A stretch of DNA of 64,000 bases from Chryseobacterium taeanense (lineage in GTDB: Bacteria > Bacteroidota > Bacteroidia > Flavobacteriales > Weeksellaceae), in the NCBI RefSeq assembly GCF_900099685.1, contig NZ_FNDW01000002.1, positions 1 through 64,000 of the forward strand. Reading direction: 5' to 3'. The notes under the pieces are model-generated. The model made no database searches and was not told where the DNA came from. It was given only the letters and a program-made list of their open reading frames with translations. A program made the translations under genes and the position numbers. Each line of letters begins with the position of its first letter. The first letter of the stretch is position 1. This document shows, in pieces, positions 1 through 7,837 of this stretch.

Positions 1-174
1 GGTTTCGCCTGTCTGAACGGGATAAATAATAGCTTTCCCCTAAAATAGTTTAAACAAATTTAAAAAATAATTTGCATATTAACACAGTACCTTTTATTTC
101 AAGACAAAAGAAATTAATTAAAGAAGATAGTTATTTAAAACAAGCAACTATCAACAAAAAAACAATCAACTAAG

Positions 175-1314
175 ATGAATTTATTCAACGTATATCCATT
201 ATTCAACATAAATCCAATAAAAGCTCAGGGATCATTTCTTTGGGATGACAAAGGAGAAAAATACCTTGATTTTTACGGAGGTCACGCCGTGATTTCCATC
301 GGACACAATCATCCGCATTATCAAAACAAATTAAAAGAACAGTTAGATAAAATTTCTTTCTATTCAAACTCGGTTCAGAATGAATTGCAAACTGAACTGG
401 CTGAAAAACTGGGAACACTTTCAGGTTTGGAAGATTATAATTTGTTTCTATGTAATTCAGGAGCTGAAGCGAACGAAAATGCTTTGAAACTGGCTTCTTT
501 TCACAACGGAAAAAGCAAAGTACTTTATTTTTCAGGTTCGTTTCATGGAAGAACTTCGGCGGTAGTTGCGGTAACGGATAATCCGAAAATCGTTGCTCCG
601 GTAAACTATGACGAAAGATTTATTAAATCTAAATGGAATAATATCGAACAGCTTGAAGCAATTTTTGAAAAGCAGGGAAGTGAAATTTCATCTGTTATTA
701 TCGAAGGAATTCAAGGCGTTGGCGGAATTATGATTCCAACCGTTGAGTTTTTAACTAAAATCAAAGAACTATGCGAAAAGTATAATACTGTTTTGATTTT
801 GGATGAAGTTCAGTCAGGATACGGAAGGAGCGGTTATTTCTTTGCGCATCAGGAATTTGGAATTGAAGCAGATATCATCACCACGGCAAAAGGAATGGGA
901 AATGGTTTTCCGATTGGTGGCGTTTTGATTCATCCGAAGTTTCAGGCAAGCAACGGTCTGTTGGGAACCACTTTTGGAGGAAATCACCTGGCTTGTGTTG
1001 CGGCAATTGCAGTATTGGATGTGATGAAAGATGAAAATCTTATCAAAAATGCTCAGGAAATGGGTGCTTATATTGAAAATGAAATTAAAGATTTTCCACA
1101 TATTAAAACGATCCGAAGGAAAGGGCTGATGATTGGAATTGAACTTGACAGGGATTGCGCGGAAGTCAGGAGCAGCCTGTTGTACGATCATCATATTTTC
1201 ACAGGAAACTCTAATGATAAGGCGGTGTTGAGGATTCTTCCTGCACTTACCATTAAAAAAGAAGAAACTGATATTTTTATTAATGCTTTGAAAAAAGTAT
1301 TGGAGAATATTTAA
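175..1314 (+). CDS. argD: Acetylornithine/succinylornithine aminotransferase
   Basis: Class III PLP aminotransferase of 379 residues that interconverts N-acyl-glutamate semialdehyde and N-acyl-ornithine in arginine synthesis. The phosphate-binding stretch NSGAEANENA lies near residues 94-103, the cofactor aspartate is in LDEVQSGYGRSG (about 209-220), and the Schiff-base lysine is in TTAKGMGNGFPIGG (Lys239). The length is typical for the family. The ATG at 175 is the first in frame, and no Shine-Dalgarno is visible, as is usual in Bacteroidetes. It starts the visible part of an arginine operon; argC, argG and the N-acylglutamate enzymes are not here and may lie upstream. Bases 1-174 hold only an unidentifiable gene tail or spacer. 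The family call is firm, but acetyl versus succinyl substrate cannot be decided from this gene. Confidence 0.93.
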   Translation: MNLFNVYPLFNINPIKAQGSFLWDDKGEKYLDFYGGHAVISIGHNHPHYQNKLKEQLDKISFYSNSVQNELQTELAEKLGTLSGLEDYNLFLCNSGAEANENALKLASFHNGKSKVLYFSGSFHGRTSAVVAVTDNPKIVAPVNYDERFIKSKWNNIEQLEAIFEKQGSEISSVIIEGIQGVGGIMIPTVEFLTKIKELCEKYNTVLILDEVQSGYGRSGYFFAHQEFGIEADIITTAKGMGNGFPIGGVLIHPKFQASNGLLGTTFGGNHLACVAAIAVLDVMKDENLIKNAQEMGAYIENEIKDFPHIKTIRRKGLMIGIELDRDCAEVRSSLLYDHHIFTGNSNDKAVLRILPALTIKKEETDIFINALKKVLENI

Positions 1315-1334
1315 AATGTAAAAATTCTGCATTC

Positions 1335-1434
1335 TGTCATTCCTAACATAAACGAAAAGTTTACGAACGAAGTTCAGAAGTGTAATGAAGAATTTCTAAG
1401 GGAAAGTTGAGATTCTTCCTTCGTCAGAATGACA
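1335..1434. repeat. Dispersed palindromic repeat, family A copy 1
   Basis: Intergenic element that opens with TGTCATTCC and closes with the inverted GAATGACA. Its interior reads GAAGAATTTCT...GAGATTCTTCCTTCGT. The same ends and interior words recur at 4435-4512 and 8923-9001. It fills the gap between argD and the carbamoyltransferase gene and would be transcribed as part of the operon. Confidence 0.75.
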
Positions 1435-1475
1435 ATAATATGTAAGATAAAAAATCTTTAAAATCAATTCAAAAA

Positions 1476-2435
1476 ATGAAAAAATTCACCACTGTAAATG
1501 ACATTAAAAATTTACAGGAAATTATAAAAAAAGCGTTACGAATTAAAGAAAATCCTCTTTCGGAATCAAGTAAAGGAAAAGGAAAAACAATAGGACTGGT
1601 ATTTTTAAATTCAAGTTTAAGAACACGTTTAAGCAGCCAGATCGCAGCGCAAAATTTAGGTTTAAATGTTTTGACATTAAATGCCGCTCAGGAAGCCTGG
1701 AATCTGGAATTTGCAGACGGTGCAGTAATGAACGGCGATACGGTTGAACATATCAAAGATGCCATTGAAGTATTAAATCAATATTGTGATATCATTGCGG
1801 TCCGTTGTTTTGCAGGAATGAAAAGTAAAGAAGAAGATGTGAATGAAAGCATTTTAAGCCAGTTTGAACAGCACGCAAAAGTTCCGGTAATTTCATTAGA
1901 ATCTGCGACACGTCACCCTTTGCAAAGTTTGGCCGATTGTATTACAATTACTGAAAACTGCCACGAAGAACGTAAACCCAAAGTTGTTTTAACCTGGGCT
2001 CCTCACATCAAACCGATTGCTCATGCGGTAGGAAATTCTTTTGCAGAATGGATGCAGGAAATGGATGTCGATTTTGTCATTACAAATCCGGAAGGTTATG
2101 ATTTGGATAAAAACTTTACAAAAGATGTAAAAGTAATTCATAATCAGGATGAAGCGTTGAAAGATGCTGATTTTATTTATGTCAAAAACTGGTCGTCTTT
2201 TGATGACTATGCAGCAATGCCGGAAGTAAAAGAAAATTGGATGTTGACGAACGAAAAATTGGAAAATACCAATCAGGCAAAAGTAATGCACTGTCTTCCG
2301 GTTCGTAGAAATGTTGAATTGAGCGATGAGGTGATGGATGGCGAAAACTCAATCATTTACCAACAGGCAAAAAACCGGATTTTCTCTGCGCAGGCAGTTT
2401 TTTCGGAGATTTTGGATGAATTGAATTCTAAATAA
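1476..2435 (+). CDS. N-acyl-ornithine carbamoyltransferase
   Basis: A 319-residue transcarbamylase that transfers carbamoyl phosphate to an N-acylated ornithine, giving N-acylcitrulline. The carbamoyl-phosphate loop is FLNSSLRTRL (about 43-52), ATRHPLQSLAD follows near residues 145-155, and HCLPVRR sits near the C-terminus. Overall it resembles the succinylornithine enzyme described in Bacteroides and the acetylornithine enzyme of Xanthomonas rather than classical OTCase. The residue recalled as deciding the acyl group (Pro90 in the succinyl enzyme, Glu in the acetyl enzyme, within the GDxxEH motif) is valine here: GDTVEH with Val90. The acyl preference is therefore open. It lies between argD and argB, which supports the arginine role. 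Family confident, substrate uncertain. Confidence 0.88.
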   Translation: MKKFTTVNDIKNLQEIIKKALRIKENPLSESSKGKGKTIGLVFLNSSLRTRLSSQIAAQNLGLNVLTLNAAQEAWNLEFADGAVMNGDTVEHIKDAIEVLNQYCDIIAVRCFAGMKSKEEDVNESILSQFEQHAKVPVISLESATRHPLQSLADCITITENCHEERKPKVVLTWAPHIKPIAHAVGNSFAEWMQEMDVDFVITNPEGYDLDKNFTKDVKVIHNQDEALKDADFIYVKNWSSFDDYAAMPEVKENWMLTNEKLENTNQAKVMHCLPVRRNVELSDEVMDGENSIIYQQAKNRIFSAQAVFSEILDELNSK

Positions 2436-2439
2436 ATCA

Positions 2440-2470
2440 AACCTCATAGGTTTCAAAAACCTATGAGGTT
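2440..2470. repeat. Inverted repeat AACCTCATAGG / CCTATGAGG
   Basis: A near-perfect stem-loop with a 10-11 bp stem fills the short gap after the carbamoyltransferase stop codon. It is followed only by a short T run (TTTAAC), so it may be a weak terminator or an mRNA stability element inside the operon. It also supplies an in-frame ATG at 2463 that is probably not the argB start. Confidence 0.6.
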
Positions 2471-2492
2471 TAACAATCAAAAATGTATAAAA

Positions 2493-3287
2493 ATGAAAAA
2501 TAAATTATACATCATAAAAATTGGCGGAGCATTAATTGATGATGAAGAATTATTAGAACAATTTCTGGAGCAGTTTTCTGAAATTCAGGAAAAGAAAATT
2601 CTTGTACATGGCGGTGGAAAATTGGCGACAACTCTGGCGGATAAACTTGGAATTGAGCAAAAACTGATTAACGGACGGAGAATTACGGATAAAGATACGC
2701 TGGATATTGTAGCAATGGTCTATGCGGGAGGAATCAATAAAAATATTGTAGCGAAACTTCAGCAGAAGAAGTGTAAAGCAATAGGTTTTTCGGGAGCCGA
2801 TGCCAATTTAATTAAAGCAACAAAACGAGAAGATGCAGAAATAGATTTTGGTTTTGTAGGTGATATTACTGAAAAAAGCGTGAATAAAAAACTGATTTCA
2901 AAATTGCTTAAACTGGAACTTGTTCCTGTATTTTCTGCGATTACCCACGATAAAAAAGGACATTTATTCAATACAAATGCAGACACGATTGCCTCAGTAA
3001 TCGCCCAGGCTTTATCGGTAAAATATGATGTGGAATTATTGTATTGCTTCGATAAAGAAGGGGTGTTGGAAGATGTTGATGATCCCAAATCTGTTATTAA
3101 AAATATTTCTGAAGAAGAATTTTCGACTTTGAAAAATGAAGGAAAACTTCACAAAGGAATTCTTCCCAAACTGGAAAATGCTCTTGGAGCAGTGAAAAAC
3201 AACGTAAATAAGGTATTCTTAATCAAAGAAACCGAACTGAAAAAACATATCAAAAACCATCATGAAGGAACTGAAATCTGTTTATAG
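2493..3287 (+). CDS. argB: Acetylglutamate kinase
   Basis: Amino-acid kinase fold enzyme of 264 residues from the chosen start; it phosphorylates N-acylglutamate in the second step of arginine synthesis. Visible motifs are KIGGALID at the N-terminus, VHGGGKLATTLADKLG (substrate and nucleotide loop), NGRRITD, and FNTNADTIASVIAQAL. The ATG at 2493 is preferred over the one at 2463, because the extra ten residues are encoded by the right arm of the preceding palindrome and kinases of this family begin a few residues before KIGG. The 3' end overlaps the next gene by 26 bases, which indicates translational coupling. Confidence 0.9.
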   Translation: MKNKLYIIKIGGALIDDEELLEQFLEQFSEIQEKKILVHGGGKLATTLADKLGIEQKLINGRRITDKDTLDIVAMVYAGGINKNIVAKLQQKKCKAIGFSGADANLIKATKREDAEIDFGFVGDITEKSVNKKLISKLLKLELVPVFSAITHDKKGHLFNTNADTIASVIAQALSVKYDVELLYCFDKEGVLEDVDDPKSVIKNISEEEFSTLKNEGKLHKGILPKLENALGAVKNNVNKVFLIKETELKKHIKNHHEGTEICL

Positions 3288-4344
3288 TAAAGAAGAATTA
3301 TTGGGTAATGCTGTTGAGCTTTTGAAAAAACTGATTGAAATTCCTTCATTCAGCAAAGATGAATTTAATACGTCGGTGGAAATTGAAATTTTTTTTAAAA
3401 AACATCAGATTCCGACAAAACGTTTTAAAAATAACATTTGGGCGGTGAATAAAAATTTTGATGTTTTCAAACCGTCAATTTTGCTGAATACGCATCATGA
3501 TACCGTAAAACCGAATAAAGCGTACACTTTAGACCCGTTTTTACCCATCGAAAAAGACGGAAAATTATTCGGATTGGGAAGCAATGATGCGGGAGCTTCT
3601 CTGGTTTCGATGGCGCAGGTTTTTTTACATTTTTTTGAGAAAGAAGATTTAAAATATAATTTAATTATTGCATTAACGGCAGAAGAGGAAATTTCAGGTT
3701 TTGACGGAATTGAAGCTCTGTTTCCGCAGCTTCCCAATATAGAACTTGCCATTGTAGGAGAACCCACGAAAATGAATTTAGCAATTGCTGAAAAAGGATT
3801 GTTGGTAATCGACGGCGAAATGAAAGGAACGCCTTCCCACGCTGCTCATCCGAACAACGATAATTCTATTGTGAAATGTATGGAAGATTTACAGCATATT
3901 TTAAGCTTTAAATTTCCAAAAGTTTCGAATTATTTGGGTGAGGTTAAAGTTACGCTTTCGGGAATTCACGCAGGAGTTCAGCACAATGTCGTTCCGGAAT
4001 CTTGCAGTTTTACATTAGACGTAAGAGTTACCGATGAATATTCCAATAAAGAAGCATTTGAAATCATCCAATCGCAGATGAAATCAACCTTGACAGCGAG
4101 ATCTTTCAGATTAAATTCTTCAAAAATTGAAATGGATCATCCATTTGTACAGGCAGGTCTTGAAATCGGAAGGACAACGTATGGTTCACCAACGTCATCC
4201 GATCAGGCAATAATTCCTTGTACCTCTGTGAAGCTCGGTCCGGGAGACAGCAGGCGCTCTCATACGGCCGATGAATTTATTTTCATCGAAGAAATCGCTG
4301 AAGGAATTGAGATTTATATCAAAATTTTGGAGAAGGTTTTATAA
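3262..4344 (+). CDS. argE: M20 family N-acyl-ornithine/citrulline deacylase (ArgE-like)
   Basis: Zinc-dependent M20 peptidase/deacylase of 360 residues that would remove the acyl group late in arginine synthesis. Metal and catalytic residues are visible in NTHHDTV (His78, Asp80), GSNDAG (Asp109), TAEEEISG (catalytic Glu141, metal Glu142), VGEPTKM (about 166-172) and the C-terminal RRSHTADEF histidine. The dimerisation-domain histidine is in PSHAAHP. If the upstream transcarbamylase makes N-acylcitrulline, the physiological substrate is N-acylcitrulline rather than acylornithine; this is inferred from the pathway. It starts inside the end of argB and has no better start. Confidence 0.85.
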   Translation: MKELKSVYSKEELLGNAVELLKKLIEIPSFSKDEFNTSVEIEIFFKKHQIPTKRFKNNIWAVNKNFDVFKPSILLNTHHDTVKPNKAYTLDPFLPIEKDGKLFGLGSNDAGASLVSMAQVFLHFFEKEDLKYNLIIALTAEEEISGFDGIEALFPQLPNIELAIVGEPTKMNLAIAEKGLLVIDGEMKGTPSHAAHPNNDNSIVKCMEDLQHILSFKFPKVSNYLGEVKVTLSGIHAGVQHNVVPESCSFTLDVRVTDEYSNKEAFEIIQSQMKSTLTARSFRLNSSKIEMDHPFVQAGLEIGRTTYGSPTSSDQAIIPCTSVKLGPGDSRRSHTADEFIFIEEIAEGIEIYIKILEKVL

Positions 4345-4434
4345 TAGGCTGGAAGATGGATGAGGGATGAGGGATGATGGAAATTTATGAAGTTTTTCAT
4401 TAGAAACTGATTTTCATAATAAAAGTTTTGGTAT

Positions 4435-4512
4435 TGTCATTCTGAAAGAAACGAAGTGGATTGAAGAATCTCTAGTAATTTAAAAAGAGATTCCTCCTTT
4501 GTCGAAATGACA
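4435..4512. repeat. Dispersed palindromic repeat, family A copy 2
   Basis: Starts TGTCATTCTGA and ends GAAATGACA, with GAAGAATCTC and GAGATTCCTCC as internal inverted words. It shares ends and interior with 1335-1434 and 8923-9001 and lies in the argE-argH gap (4345-4609), where no gene is seen. Confidence 0.8.
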
Positions 4513-4609
4513 AAGTTAGATTTTAAAATTAAATAAAAAAGGCAGATAAAGCGGTTGGTAGCAAACTTCGATCACCCAGCTTCCATCTTCCAATAAAAAA
4601 AAGAATTTT

Positions 4610-5914
4610 ATGAAAAAAATATGGCAAAAAGACGATAATGCCACCAATATATTAGTCAATACATTCACAGTCGGAAAAGATCTTGACTTTGATGAACGCC
4701 TGGCAAAATACGATGTCAAAGGTTCCATGGCGCACTGTAAAATGCTGGCAGAAGTCGGTATTATTTCCAATGAAGAATCTGAACAGATGTTGTCAGTTTT
4801 AGCTGGGATTTTAGAAGAAATCGAAAACGAAACTTTTAAAATCGATAAAAATGCGGAAGATATTCATTCACAGATAGAATCTGTTTTGATTGAAAAATTA
4901 GGTGATACAGGAAAGAAAATTCATACGGCGCGTTCCAGAAACGATCAGGTTTTATTGGATATTAAATTGTATTTATTGGATGAAATCCGTGAAATTACAG
5001 CTTTGACGGACGAGTTTTTTCAGATATTAATCAAATTGGCGGAACAACATAAAAATATTCTTCTTCCCGGATATACGCATTTACAGATTGCAATGCCATC
5101 ATCATTCGGATTATGGTTTGGAGCGTATGCAGAAGCGTTGCTTGACGATATCGAAATGTTATTTTCCGTTAAGAATATCATTAATAAAAATCCACTAGGT
5201 TCGGCGGCAGGTTATGGTTCATCTTTCCCGATTGATCGTGAGAGTACAACCTATAATTTAGGTTTTCAATCGATGAATTATAATTCCGTATATGCTCAAA
5301 TGACGCGTGGAAAGTCTGAGAAAATGTTGTCGATGGCTATGGCGACTTTGGCGGGAACTTTAAGCAAGTTTTCTTATGATGTTTGTCTGTATTTAAGTCA
5401 GAATTTTGATTTTATCAGTTTTCCTAAAGAATTTACGACAGGGAGCAGTATTATGCCTCATAAGAAAAATCCGGATATTTTTGAGCTTGTTCGTGCACGT
5501 TGCAACAGGATTCAGTCGTTACCGAATGAATTTATTTTATTGACGAATAATCTTCCGTCAGGCTATCACCGTGATATGCAATTAACGAAGGAAATTCTTT
5601 TTCCGGCAATTGATTCATTAAAAGAATGTCTGGAGATTTTAAATTATACCTTACCAAACATTCAGGTGAAAGACGGAATTTTGGAGGATGAAAAGTACAA
5701 ATATCTTTTCAGTGTCGAGAAAATAAATGAAGAAGTGAAAAACGGAAGTTCATTCCGTGATGCATATATAAAGGTAGGACAGGAGATTGAAAACGGTGAG
5801 TTTGATTTTGAAATCGGAAACTTAGATCATACGCACCAGGGAAGTATTGGAAATCTGTGCTTGGATAAAATAGAATATCAGTTTAATAAGCTGAAAAATA
5901 AATTATTGGGTTGA
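4610..5914 (+). CDS. argH: Argininosuccinate lyase
   Basis: Fumarase/aspartase superfamily enzyme of 434 residues that splits argininosuccinate into arginine and fumarate, the last arginine step. The family signature GSSIMPHKKNPD is at about residue 278, and TARSRNDQV and LPGYTHLQIAMP are also present. The length is slightly short of the 450-460 residues usual for the family, but N- and C-terminal parts look complete. It is the last gene of the arginine block and is followed by a long palindromic spacer before the convergent AsnC gene. No argG is in the window. Confidence 0.94.
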   Translation: MKKIWQKDDNATNILVNTFTVGKDLDFDERLAKYDVKGSMAHCKMLAEVGIISNEESEQMLSVLAGILEEIENETFKIDKNAEDIHSQIESVLIEKLGDTGKKIHTARSRNDQVLLDIKLYLLDEIREITALTDEFFQILIKLAEQHKNILLPGYTHLQIAMPSSFGLWFGAYAEALLDDIEMLFSVKNIINKNPLGSAAGYGSSFPIDRESTTYNLGFQSMNYNSVYAQMTRGKSEKMLSMAMATLAGTLSKFSYDVCLYLSQNFDFISFPKEFTTGSSIMPHKKNPDIFELVRARCNRIQSLPNEFILLTNNLPSGYHRDMQLTKEILFPAIDSLKECLEILNYTLPNIQVKDGILEDEKYKYLFSVEKINEEVKNGSSFRDAYIKVGQEIENGEFDFEIGNLDHTHQGSIGNLCLDKIEYQFNKLKNKLLG

Positions 5915-5924
5915 TTTTATTTTA

Positions 5925-6051
5925 AACCATTAAGATTTCTATTAAGAAGTTAAGCTTAATTAAGAAAAATCTATAGATTTTAATTACTGTTTTATAATTC
6001 GCTTTCGAATCTTAAATATTCTTAACTCCTTAAATAAAAACCTTAATGGTT
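5925..6051. repeat. Long palindromic intergenic repeat (AACCATTAAG ends)
   Basis: The outer arms AACCATTAAG (5925-5934) and CTTAATGGTT (6042-6051) are inverted. Further inner inverted words are TTAAGCTTAATTAAG and CTTAAATATTCTTAA. It fills the space between convergent argH and the AsnC gene and could act as a two-way terminator. It has the look of a dispersed element, but no second copy is in this window. Confidence 0.6.
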
Positions 6052-6061
6052 CAATTTAATT

Positions 6062-6523
6062 TTAATCCAAATCAATCTTAAACTTTGTAGACTTCTTCAC
6101 CTCATGAAGCACGATAGAACTGTGATACTGCCCGATGTTAGGAATGTTTGAAATCACATTAACAGTGAACTCATTGTAAGAATTAATGTCTTTCGCAATG
6201 ATTTTCAACATATAATCGTATTCGCCGGAAAGACTGATAATTTCTTGCACTTCATCATACTGCATGATATTTTTCTCAAAAGTTTCTAATACTTTTTTGG
6301 ATTGCTCTTTCAGTCTTACATTACAGTAAACGACAATATTTAAACCCAGTTTTTCACGGTTTAAAAGTCCGACATATTTCTCAATGATGCCCTGTTTCTC
6401 CAGTTGCTTGATGCGTTCGTACGTCGGAGTAAAAGTAAGACCGATCTTTTCTGAAATTTCTTTTACAGAATATGTTGAGTCTTCCTGAATAATGCTGAGA
6501 ATCATTTTATCTTTTAAATCCAT
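6062..6523 (-). CDS. Lrp/AsnC family transcriptional regulator
   Basis: A 153-residue feast/famine regulator. The N-terminal winged helix-turn-helix (about residues 1-60: DKMILSIIQEDSTYSVKEISEKIG ... TYERIKQLEKQGII) is followed by the RAM ligand-binding domain with GEYDYMLKI near residue 110. Members bind amino acids and control amino-acid metabolism genes. Its position between the arginine and pyrimidine/carbamoyl-phosphate blocks makes arginine or aspartate metabolism plausible targets, but that is inference from position only. Transcribed toward argH. Confidence 0.9.
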   Translation of the reverse strand: MDLKDKMILSIIQEDSTYSVKEISEKIGLTFTPTYERIKQLEKQGIIEKYVGLLNREKLGLNIVVYCNVRLKEQSKKVLETFEKNIMQYDEVQEIISLSGEYDYMLKIIAKDINSYNEFTVNVISNIPNIGQYHSSIVLHEVKKSTKFKIDLD

Positions 6524-6542
6524 AACAAACTTGAGTTTGAAA

Positions 6543-6550
6543 CAAAAATA
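6543..6550 (-). promoter_or_regulatory. Candidate -7 promoter element of the AsnC-type gene
   Basis: Read on the minus strand this is TATTTTTG, fitting Bacteroidetes TAnnTTTG, 20 bases ahead of the start codon at 6523. No clear TTG is found at the -33 position. Confidence 0.4.
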
Positions 6551-6610
6551 AATATTTAAAAATGAAAATAAAGAAATAATAATTTTTTTTAGTTAAATCG
6601 AATTTTGTTT

Positions 6611-6640
6611 TTGTCATTTTACAGAATTGTTGTATCTTTG
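6611..6640 (+). promoter_or_regulatory. Promoter of the pyrB leader
   Basis: TTG at 6611-6613 and TATCTTTG at 6633-6640 are separated by exactly 19 bases, matching the Bacteroidetes primary-sigma consensus TTG-N19-TAnnTTTG. The expected transcription start is about 6-8 bases past the final G, almost on the ATG of the leader peptide at 6647, so the leader mRNA may be leaderless. Confidence 0.75.
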
Positions 6641-6646
6641 CACCTA

Positions 6647-6718
6647 ATGAATAACACAGTATTTATATCATTAGAATTACCGGGCGATAGCGCCCTTTAC
6701 GATATTTATTTATTTTAA
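6647..6718 (+). CDS. pyrB leader peptide (candidate)
   Basis: Short ORF of 23 codons, beginning MNNTVFISLEL and ending YDIYLF, directly after a strong promoter and before pyrB. Its last codons are U-rich (TAC GAT ATT TAT TTA TTT TAA), and the stop codon overlaps the first bases of a terminator stem at 6717. A ribosome reaching the end would cover or invade the terminator. The arrangement resembles the E. coli pyrBI leader, where translation close behind a polymerase paused for lack of UTP prevents termination. Function is inferred from layout only. Confidence 0.6.
   Translation: MNNTVFISLELPGDSALYDIYLF
6682..6695 (+). promoter_or_regulatory. Candidate pause hairpin in the pyrB leader
   Basis: GGGCG-ATAG-CGCCC forms a perfect 5-bp GC stem with a 4-base loop, unusual in this AT-rich DNA. 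It is followed by a U-rich stretch (6696-6716) and then the attenuator terminator. In the enteric pyrBI leader a pause hairpin occupies the same relative place. Confidence 0.55.
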
Positions 6719-6746
6719 GCGAAGATATTTTCTTCGCTTTTTTTTT
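6717..6746 (+). terminator. pyrB attenuator (intrinsic terminator)
   Basis: The 9-bp stem AAGCGAAGA / TCTTCGCTT (6717-6725 and 6731-6739) with a 5-base loop is followed by a run of T to 6746. It lies between the promoter and pyrB, 20 bases before the start codon, so transcription of pyrB must pass it. Confidence 0.8.
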
Positions 6747-6765
6747 GTAAAAAATTTAAAATATT

Positions 6766-7656
6766 ATGTTTACGATTACAGAACTAAGCACCGAGAGAAT
6801 TAACCGTATAGTACAGGAAGCATTAGCTTTTTCGGAAGGTAAAACTGCCAGAATTGAAGGCGAGGTTTTTTGCTCAAACCTTTTCTTTGAAGACAGTACA
6901 AGAACAAAAACAAGTTTTGATATTGCTGAAAGAAAATTGGGATTGCAGATAGTTCCTTTTGATGCATCCAATAGTTCAGTAAACAAAGGCGAAAGTTTGT
7001 ACGATACAGTAAAAACCATTGAAAGTTTGGGAATAAACCTTGTTGTAATCAGAGATAAAAAAGACAGATATTTTGAGGAATTAAAAAATATTAAAATTCC
7101 TGTAATCAATGGAGGAGACGGTACAGGTAACCATCCGTCTCAATGTATGCTCGATTTAATGACAATTTATCAGGAATTCGGAAAGTTTGAAGGTTTAAAA
7201 GTCGGAATCGTAGGAGATGTAAAACACAGTCGCGTCGCTAATTCCAATGCCGAAGCGTTGAGAAGATTAGGTGCAAAAGTGTATTTCTCCGGTCCGGAAC
7301 AATGGTTTGATGAAGGTGCATTAATCAACGGAACATACCTGAGTGTAGATGAAATGATTCACGAAGTTGATGTTCTGATGCTACTAAGGATTCAGCACGA
7401 AAGACACGACTCTAAAATGAGCTTTTCTCCTTCGGAATACCATAGAAAATACGGTTTGACCAAAGAAAGGGAAAAAGCGATGAAAAAAGAAGCGATTATC
7501 ATGCATCCGGCTCCGATCAACAGAGGAGTTGAAATTGATTCTGAGCTGGTGGAATGTGAGCGTTCCAGAATATTCAGACAAATGCAGAACGGTGTTTTCG
7601 CAAGAATGGCGATTTTAAAAGAAGCTTTGGAGAAAGAGGGATATACCTTTAAATAA
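6766..7656 (+). CDS. pyrB: Aspartate carbamoyltransferase catalytic subunit
   Basis: Condenses carbamoyl phosphate with aspartate in pyrimidine synthesis. The carbamoyl-phosphate loop DSTRTKTSF (Ser44-Thr45-Arg46-Thr47) is intact, followed by [10 protein letters not shown] and the C-terminal [11 protein letters not shown] aspartate-binding loop. The length is 296 residues, normal for a catalytic chain. No pyrI regulatory subunit is present. Expression is likely governed by the attenuator just upstream. carA and carB follow on the same strand and supply its substrate. Confidence 0.94.
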   Translation: MFTITELSTERINRIVQEALAFSEGKTARIEGEVFCSNLFFEDSTRTKTSFDIAERKLGLQIVPFDASNSSVNKGESLYDTVKTIESLGINLVVIRDKKDRYFEELKNIKIPVINGGDGTGNHPSQCMLDLMTIYQEFGKFEGLKVGIVGDVKHSRVANSNAEALRRLGAKVYFSGPEQWFDEGALINGTYLSVDEMIHEVDVLMLLRIQHERHDSKMSFSPSEYHRKYGLTKEREKAMKKEAIIMHPAPINRGVEIDSELVECERSRIFRQMQNGVFARMAILKEALEKEGYTFK

Positions 7657-7699
7657 GAGCCCAAGGTAAAGGAACCAGGTTAAAGGTAAAAGTTAGTGA

Positions 7700-7790
7700 T
7701 GAGCCCCAGAAGGGCGACCTATCAATAGCCACGGGTGAATTCCCCTCCTTTGGAGGGGTGGCGAAAATTCAAAGAATTTTTGACGGGGTG
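7700..7790. repeat. Dispersed repeat, family B copy 1
   Basis: Contains CCCCTCCTTTGGAGGGG followed by TGGCGAAAATTC and AAGAATTTTTGACGGGGTG, preceded by a second repeat-like stretch with GAAGGGCGACCTATC and AATAGCCACGGGTGAA. The reverse complement of the same family is at 51911-51963. It lies in the pyrB-carA gap, where no gene is seen. Confidence 0.75.
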
Positions 7791-7837
7791 TTTTTTAAAT
7801 AAAGTAGAAAATAAATAATAAGAGATAAAAGTTAAAA

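Noticed and set aside
2463..2492. Upstream start of argB
   Set aside because: It adds ten residues encoded by the arm of a palindrome and would place the start too far from the KIGG motif.
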